Shown here: piece after piece, positions 11,201 through 15,718 of the stretch
Numbering within the stretch: the stretch's first letter is position 1
Layout: the number at the start of each line of letters is the position of its first letter
Notes under the pieces: model-generated
The model's input: only the letters and a program-made list of their open reading frames with translations
What the model was told of the DNA's origin: nothing
The model's database searches: none
Program-made: the position numbers and the translations under genes
Source of the DNA: Poronia punctata
Taxonomy: Eukaryota; Ascomycota; Sordariomycetes; Xylariales; Xylariaceae
Direction of reading: 5' to 3'
Length of the DNA: 15,718 nucleotides
NCBI GenBank assembly: GCA_022579005.1
Contig: MU401924.1
Span: 1-15,718, forward strand

Positions 11201-11924
11201 ATATATATATTAATAAAAGTAGTTTATTAATTAAAATATTTTTTTAATTAGTAAAAAGCTTACTAAAGCAAGTAATGCTAAAAAAGTAGCTATATATAAA
11301 AAAAAAGCATATTAAAAATAAATTTTAGTTTATTATTAAATATAATAATAAAAGCTTAAAAAAAAGTAGTTTAAGCATATAAGTTTTTAAAAAATAATTT
11401 AATAATATAATACTTAATAAAAGATTTTTTAAGTAATAAAAATGCTTAATAAAGTTTATTAGCTAAAGTAATAATTAGTATAACTAAAAAAAGTAAAAGT
11501 AACTAAAAAAATTATAAGTTAAAAAAAATAAAAATAAAAGCAGCAAAATTTTTATTACTTATAAGCTTTTAAAGCTTTAAATTAAAACTAGTATTATTTA
11601 TAAATAAAAATTTATTTAAGCTATTATTAAATAATTTTTTAAATTTTAATTTATTAGCGTTTTTAAATTTAAAGTTTTTTAAAAAAAAAACTTTTTTACT
11701 AAAAAACTGTACTTAAGTAACTAGTATAGCAACTAAAAGCTAAAAAGCTTAATTATAAAAATAATTACTACTAATAACTAAAGTTAAAAAAAAAAAAGCG
11801 TTACTAATAATAGTTTTAATAAAAAATTTTAAAAATATAAACAATATATAAAATAAAAAACTAAAGTTTTATAATTTAAGCTAAATAAGTTAAAGTTCTT
11901 TTTTATAAAAAATATAAAATTATT
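5233..11924. pseudogene. Interior of the LTR retrotransposon, gag/pol erased
   Basis: These 6.7 kb contain no open frame of note on either strand. A hand count in 8881-9180 gives 18 C and 25 G in 300 bases; 16 of the C follow a purine and 24 of the G precede a pyrimidine. I looked for the reverse-transcriptase Tyr-x-Asp-Asp signature in its expected mutated form on both strands and found no convincing match. The first bases after the left LTR contain a T-run (5238-5246), which could be a complemented polypurine tract of a minus-strand element. The bases before the right LTR, read on the minus strand, start AATAATTT, where TAA could be a mutated TGG of a primer-binding site. Both hints are weak and agree only in pointing to minus orientation. 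Confidence 0.75.
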
Positions 11925-12252
11925 TATAATAAAAAGCTTAATATAGCAACTTAAAAGTAAAAATAGCTTTAATTTAATTTAATAATTTTATATAAGCTAA
12001 AAAGGTCTATAAAAAAAAAGTCTTTTTTTAAGCCTTTAAAAAAATATAAGTTTATTTATTTTTATCTTTAGCTAAAAATTAGCAGTTTTTATTTTTTTTA
12101 TATAAAAAAGGTTTATACCTTATATTAATAAGTGCATATAATATAAAACTAATAAGTTAATCCTATTTAACCCCTTTATTTAAAAAGGCTGTTTTTAACA
12201 CTTATAGCCTTTTAATTAGCTAGGTCTTATTACCTAAACGTCCCGTATAACA
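11925..12252. repeat. Right long terminal repeat, 328 bp
   Basis: This is the partner of 4905-5232. Its outer part is the better preserved: over the columns matching 5041-5232 it keeps the C or G at 20 of 22 transition differences, including the AACCCCTTT, GCCTTT, TTACCTAAA and CGTCCCG words near its end. Its inner third is heavily mutated. It ends in the canonical CA at 12251-12252, next to the second low-AT island. Confidence 0.93.
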
Positions 12253-12480
12253 ATGCTAATAATATTTATCTTTATTATTTACACGTATGTAGAGGTGTAT
12301 AACGTCTTTACCTTGCCCAATATAACGTCTGTCGTCGTATTAGGAGCTTTAGACACCTTTAGGAACAGCCAAATGCGCAAGTCCCTAAAGCTCTTCCTCC
12401 TCCCTGTCAGTTCCGGCCCAGGAGGATTTTGTGGCAGTTGTATCACCTTGGCAATACAAGTAGTAAGTCTGGCTCCCTAA
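12253..12480 (+). CDS. Hypothetical 75-residue open reading frame beside the LTR, doubtful
   Basis: It begins with ATG on the first bases after the LTR and ends with TAA at 12478-12480. The first 13 residues are strongly hydrophobic (Met-Leu-Ile-Ile-Phe-Ile-Phe-Ile-Ile...), which could pass for a signal anchor. That part, however, lies in the AT-rich first 40 bases, where mutation spilling from the LTR would produce Ile and Phe codons anyway. A Gly-Pro-Gly-Gly-Phe-Cys-Gly-Ser-Cys stretch follows near residues 55-63. I know no family with this pattern. A small secreted protein cannot be excluded but is unlikely. Confidence 0.18.
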   Translation: MLIIFIFIIYTYVEVYNVFTLPNITSVVVLGALDTFRNSQMRKSLKLFLLPVSSGPGGFCGSCITLAIQVVSLAP

Positions 12481-12790
12481 AATAACTTTGTCAATTTCAA
12501 CCAGATACCTAAGCACCTGTAGATTGCATTGTACCATAAACGCTGGAGGAAGAAAGGGAAACCTACTGTTGTCTTGTCGCCGTCGGGCATAAAGAACAGT
12601 GTTTGTTGACAAGGAACACGCCCTCAGCCCAGGAAGGATGGGCGTAACAAAGAAAGGAAAATTCAAAAATAGGAGTAAGGGAAATGAGCAGGGATAAGGA
12701 AGGTGGGTAGAGTTCCAGTGCTTACTACTTGTAAACAAGAGGCCAGGATCTCCTGCCTTTGGTCTGCCCCATGGTGTACCATCCCCCACC
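12253..12790. other. Second island of ordinary composition, between two transposons
   Basis: Base composition returns to normal after about 40 AT-rich bases next to the LTR. The stretch is bounded on the left by the retrotransposon and on the right by the inverted-repeat element, and is probably the continuation of the first island. It holds a perfect 9-bp inverted repeat (12344-12352 with 12385-12393). Open frames exist on both strands but none is convincing. I recognise no gene here, and no terminator or promoter that I could defend. Confidence 0.7.
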
Positions 12791-12850
12791 CCTTAGCGCA
12801 ACACACCCCTTAGCGCAACGTGTGGCCCTATATAAAAGTCACCCTTTTTA
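12791..12850 (+). repeat. Left terminal inverted repeat, 60 bp
   Basis: This is the better preserved end. It contains the second of two exact 15-bp copies of ACCCCTTAGCGCAAC (12788-12802 and 12805-12819, period 17); the first copy overlaps the outer boundary by three bases. Tandem motifs inside inverted repeats are typical of transposase binding sites. At the nine positions that differ from the right end, this copy carries the C or G at seven. Confidence 0.88.
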
Positions 12851-13037
12851 ACAATTAATTACTTAACAACCAAGAGGTCTATTTTATAACTAAATACATT
12901 AGAATGTAGCTAAAAGGCTGCTTATTTTAGGTACTTATTTAGTCTTTTTATTTAGTAGCTAGATCTAGTTTAAATGTTAAGCTATAGTTAAGGCTTTTTA
13001 GCTAAATTCTTTTTGCTATCTTTATTATTACTTATAC

Positions 13038-13054
13038 TTTTTTTTTTTTTTTTT
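13038..13054 (+). repeat. Poly-T tract of 17 bases
   Basis: An uninterrupted run of T within the inverted-repeat transposon. It is a homopolymer prone to length error in both replication and sequencing, and has no gene beside it to terminate. Confidence 0.8.
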
Positions 13055-14747
13055 ATTTTTTATTGTTACTTTTAGCCTTTAAAAAAATTTAAAAATGTTT
13101 TAAAAACGTTAGTTAAAGTTAAGTATTTTTTTTTTTAAGCGTAAACGTTTTAACTAGGCTTTAAAAGCTTAAATTTATTTATTATAAGTTATTATTTTAG
13201 CTTATATAAAATTAAACATAATAAATAGCTTTTTTATATACTTTTAAATTTTTAAGCTTTTATTTTTAGTAAAGGCTTTTATATTATAACTATTTTTTAG
13301 TATTATAAAAAAAGTTTTTTTATTTTAGCTTAGTTTTTTATGCTTAAAAGTTTTTTGCTATTTTACTTGTAATTTAAAATATGCTAAGGCTTTTATATAG
13401 CTTATTAGCTAGTTTTTAATTACTTTAAAGCTTTTTTTAAGGTTTTTTAGCATAAAAGCGTTAGTATAAGCTTAAAAATAGCACTAAATAAAGTTAACTT
13501 TATTTACTAGCGCTATATTTATTAAAACTAAAAAGGTTTTTAAATGTTTTTTATAAGCAGCTTTAAAAGTATTATAAAGTTTGTTATTAAGTAGTTATAA
13601 GCTATAAAAAGTATAGGCTAGCAAAAAACAAAATTATACGTTATTTTTATAGTAAAGAGTTATAAACTTATTTTAAAAAAAAGGTTAGCTTTATAATGCA
13701 ATTTTTTAACTAAAAAAAATAAAAAAAATAAAAAAACAATACTTATAAAAGCATAACTTGTATATTTATTAAATATTAAAAGTATAGCTTTTAAATTATT
13801 TTTATTGTAAACTTTATAAGCTTAAAAGAAAAAAACTAATTTTAGCTACTTTATAGCAATTTTATTGCTTGTTTACTTTTTTTTTAAATAAATATAGTGC
13901 TAATTTGCTATATTTTTAAAGTTTTTAATAAACTATTGCTTTTAAAAGTTTTTTTTTTTAAAAATAATACTTAAATTAAAAGCTATACTTGTTATAAAAA
14001 TAGCTTTAATAAATAAAGTTTAACTATAGCTTTAAAAGCTTTTTATAATAAATTCTTTTTTTATAAAAAAGCTTAAAATAAGTAAATTAAAGCTTAAAGA
14101 CTTAGTTAGCTTAAAAGCTTAAAAAAAAGGAAAATATGCTTACTAAAACTTAATATAATTTTATTTTTATTTATATTATAAGTGTTTTTTAGCTTTATTT
14201 ACTTTAAGTTTTTATAAATATTAAAATATTAGTTAATAGCTTTTGCTATAAAGCTATTAAAACGTATTGCTTTTTAGCATTTTTTTATTTTAGTATAAAT
14301 TTTTAAATTTTAGCTTTTAAAGCTAAAAATCTAGTTTTTTTAAAAGGTTTTTTATAGCTATTTTTTTTAGCTATTTTTAAAACGATTATATGCACTATAA
14401 AGTATAAAAAGGCTATTTTAAGCTTTTTTTAACGTAAAATTTATTTAACTACGTAGTTCTTTTTAGTTTTTAGTTAGTTTTTTATAAAAATAAAAGTAGC
14501 TTTTTAACAAAGTTTACTTTTAAAGTTTATAAGAAATTATATACTTTAAAACGCTGTGTTTTTTAGCTGCCTAAGCTATTAAAAAGCTGCTATTAGTATA
14601 ATTAAACATAGCGTTTGCTAAAAATTCTTTTATATATTTTAGCATTATAATAGCTTTATTTTTACAAAAGTTATTTGTAAATAAAGTAGTAAAAGTAATA
14701 GTGTAAATATAAAAAATTTATATAAGAAGCTTTAAGTTTATAAAGCT

Positions 14748-14766
14748 ACTTTACTTTACTTTACTT
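14748..14766 (+). repeat. Microsatellite (ACTTT)3 plus ACTT
   Basis: Three full ACTTT units and a partial fourth lie near the right end of the inverted-repeat transposon. It is probably replication slippage after mutation. Confidence 0.75.
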
Positions 14767-14872
14767 AAAAATTTCGTTAGCAAACAATACTATAAAAAAC
14801 ATTAAAAAATAGGCTTTTTACTTATATATTCTATTTAAAAATAGCTTTAATATTAAAGGAAAAAGGTATAAG

Positions 14873-14932
14873 TAAAAAGGGTAACTTTTGTATAGGGCTA
14901 CACGTTGTGCTAAGGGGTGCGTTGTGTTAAAA
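14873..14932 (-). repeat. Right terminal inverted repeat, 60 bp
   Basis: This is the reverse-complement partner of 12791-12850. The inner copy of the 15-bp motif survives with one transition (14904-14918); the outer copy is mutated to GTTGTGTTAAAA at 14921-14932. Unlike the left end it borders AT-rich repeat DNA rather than an island, which fits its heavier damage. Confidence 0.88.
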
Positions 14933-15718
14933 TTAGCAGAATAGCTAAATTGTATATATTAATTAAATATATGCATAAAGAGGTCTTCTTTTTCTTTTTT
15001 GCAAAATTTATATATACTAAATAAGTAGGGAAAGACCTTTTATAAAAAGACCTTTTTTTTATAGTAGTTCTTACTATAGCTATATAACTTTTATTATATA
15101 GGCATTATATTAATTTTTATTATTTTATAACTTGTTAAATTTAATATACTTTTTTAAAATAGGCTAATATACTAGTTTATTTTATAGCTATAAATAATAT
15201 TTTTATTTTATAGTATTATAGCTTTTATAATAATAGTTATAATGTTTTAAATTGTTTTAATTTATTTTTTTAGTTTTTTTACACTTTTATAGTAATAAGC
15301 TAGTTAATTTTAGTTTAAATAGCTTTAATATTAACTAAATTAATTTATTATAAAAAGCTTGCTTACTTATTTTGTACTAAAAACTTTATAAAACTATTTA
15401 CTATTATTAAATTTGTTAATATATAAACTATTTAAAGCGTTTTATTAATTACTTTTTAATATAGCTAGTAGTTATATATGTTAATATGCTATAATTTTAT
15501 TTTAAGTATTATAATATTTTTATTTACTAAACTAATAATTTATTAGTTATTATACTAAATAATAATATGCTTTTATTTTAAATTAATACTAAGCTTATTA
15601 ATAAGCTAGCTAATAAATATAGCTTTTTTATAGCTTAAGCTAATATAAAAAGCTTAGCTTTAGTTATAAAGGTAATAATAATATTTTATTTATTTACTTT
15701 TTAACTAATAAGTTTACT
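14933..15718. repeat. RIP-degenerate AT-rich block, unidentified
   Basis: Mutated AT-rich DNA runs to the end of the window with no open frame. A moderately preserved patch at about 14980-15070 holds an exact 11-bp direct repeat AAAGACCTTTT (15031-15041 and 15046-15056) and a small palindrome TATAGTA/TACTATA just after it. It may be the start of another transposon continuing beyond the window, or the target into which the inverted-repeat element inserted. Confidence 0.6.
15031..15056 (+). repeat. 11-bp direct repeat with period 15
   Basis: AAAGACCTTTT occurs twice, at 15031-15041 and 15046-15056. The CC-containing core is unusual in this block, where CC is almost absent. This suggests either recent duplication or a patch of reduced mutation. 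Confidence 0.5.

Larger units (their letters stand above)
4905..12252. mobile_element. Complete LTR retrotransposon, inactivated by RIP-like mutation
   Basis: Two long direct repeats of 328 bp bound a 6692-bp interior, total 7348 bp, which fits a full-length fungal Gypsy or Copia element. The ends fit the TG...CA rule: the left copy opens TATAAC (TG turned into TA), and the right copy closes TATAACA intact. The interior is far too mutated to translate, so gag and pol domains, superfamily and orientation stay unassigned. The plus strand is T-rich over roughly 5233-10600 and A-rich from about 10700. As transitions keep purine/pyrimidine identity, this weakly favours coding on the minus strand for most of the interior. 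No matching target-site duplication is visible: the five outer bases are ACTAT on the left and ATGCT on the right. The element splits a low-AT island in two. Confidence 0.9.
12851..14872. pseudogene. Interior of the inverted-repeat transposon, transposase erased
   Basis: About 2.0 kb of AT-rich DNA with no usable open frame. It is slightly less mutated than the retrotransposon interior: words such as GGCT, AGGC and TTCTTT survive in several places. A 17-base T-run lies at 13038-13054. No transposase motif can be read directly. Confidence 0.65.
12791..14932. mobile_element. DNA transposon with 60-bp inverted repeats, Tc1/mariner (pogo/Fot1)-like, mutated
   Basis: Sixty bases at 12791-12850 are the reverse complement of 14873-14932 at 51 of 60 positions without gaps; all nine differences are transitions. 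The span of 2142 bp fits an autonomous fungal pogo/Fot1-type Tc1/mariner element, which encodes a single DDE transposase of roughly 500-600 residues. The interior is AT-rich with stops in all frames, so the transposase is destroyed and its strand unknown. No TA or longer target duplication is visible: the outer bases are CC on the left and TT on the right. Superfamily is inferred from length, inverted-repeat length and fungal context only; another cut-and-paste family is possible. Confidence 0.8.

Noticed and set aside
12385..12789. A 134-codon minus-strand frame in the second island
   Set aside because: It starts with GTG; the first in-frame ATG (12537) leaves about 50 codons. Its Pro/Leu/Phe-rich sequence and Glu-run end look like translated purine-rich DNA, and nothing matches a known family.
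14748..15056. CRISPR-like direct repeats
   Set aside because: Units are 5 to 11 bases with no spacers of regular length; they are microsatellite and low-complexity duplications.
1..15718. Mitochondrial, apicomplexan or bacterial AT-rich genome
   Set aside because: The AT bias is patchy with sharp edges at repeats, and repeat copies differ almost only by transitions; this is directed mutation in a fungal nuclear genome, not a uniform base bias. No mitochondrial genes or prokaryotic operons are present.

Overview
The window looks like an AT-rich, repeat-dense compartment of a filamentous ascomycete (Pezizomycotina-type) genome. About 80% of it is extremely AT-rich and has almost no open frames; a hand count in 8881-9180 gives 43 G+C in 300 bases. 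Two islands of ordinary composition (28 G+C in 60 at 3601-3660) interrupt it. Wherever two copies of one repeat can be compared, they differ almost only by C/T and G/A transitions. That is the mark of repeat-induced point mutation (RIP) or a related repeat-directed cytosine mutator. The species cannot be named from this sequence.

Layout. 1 to about 2250: mutated AT-rich block, unidentified transposon relic, with small tandem and inverted repeats. About 2281-4904: first low-AT island; no intact gene is convincing, but 3562-3932 holds a decayed fragment that I read as the C-terminal helicase lobe of a SNF2-family ATPase. 4905-12252: one complete but heavily mutated LTR retrotransposon of 7348 bp, with 328-bp LTRs at 4905-5232 and 11925-12252 and a 6692-bp interior. 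12253-12790: second island, probably the other side of the host sequence split by the retrotransposon. 12791-14932: a 2142-bp DNA transposon with 60-bp terminal inverted repeats, Tc1/mariner (pogo/Fot1)-like by size and fungal context. 14933-15718: more mutated AT-rich DNA of unknown identity.

Nothing here forms a working pathway or operon. The window records transposon insertion followed by genome defence. The most interesting signals are the context of the surviving cytosines (nearly all follow a purine, which a pure CpA-directed RIP rule does not explain), the mirror-image mutation gradient across the two LTRs, the buried SNF2 relic, and a strong excess of the hexamer TAGGTA/TACCTA in the first island. 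I found no CRISPR array, tRNA, rRNA or intact protein-coding gene.
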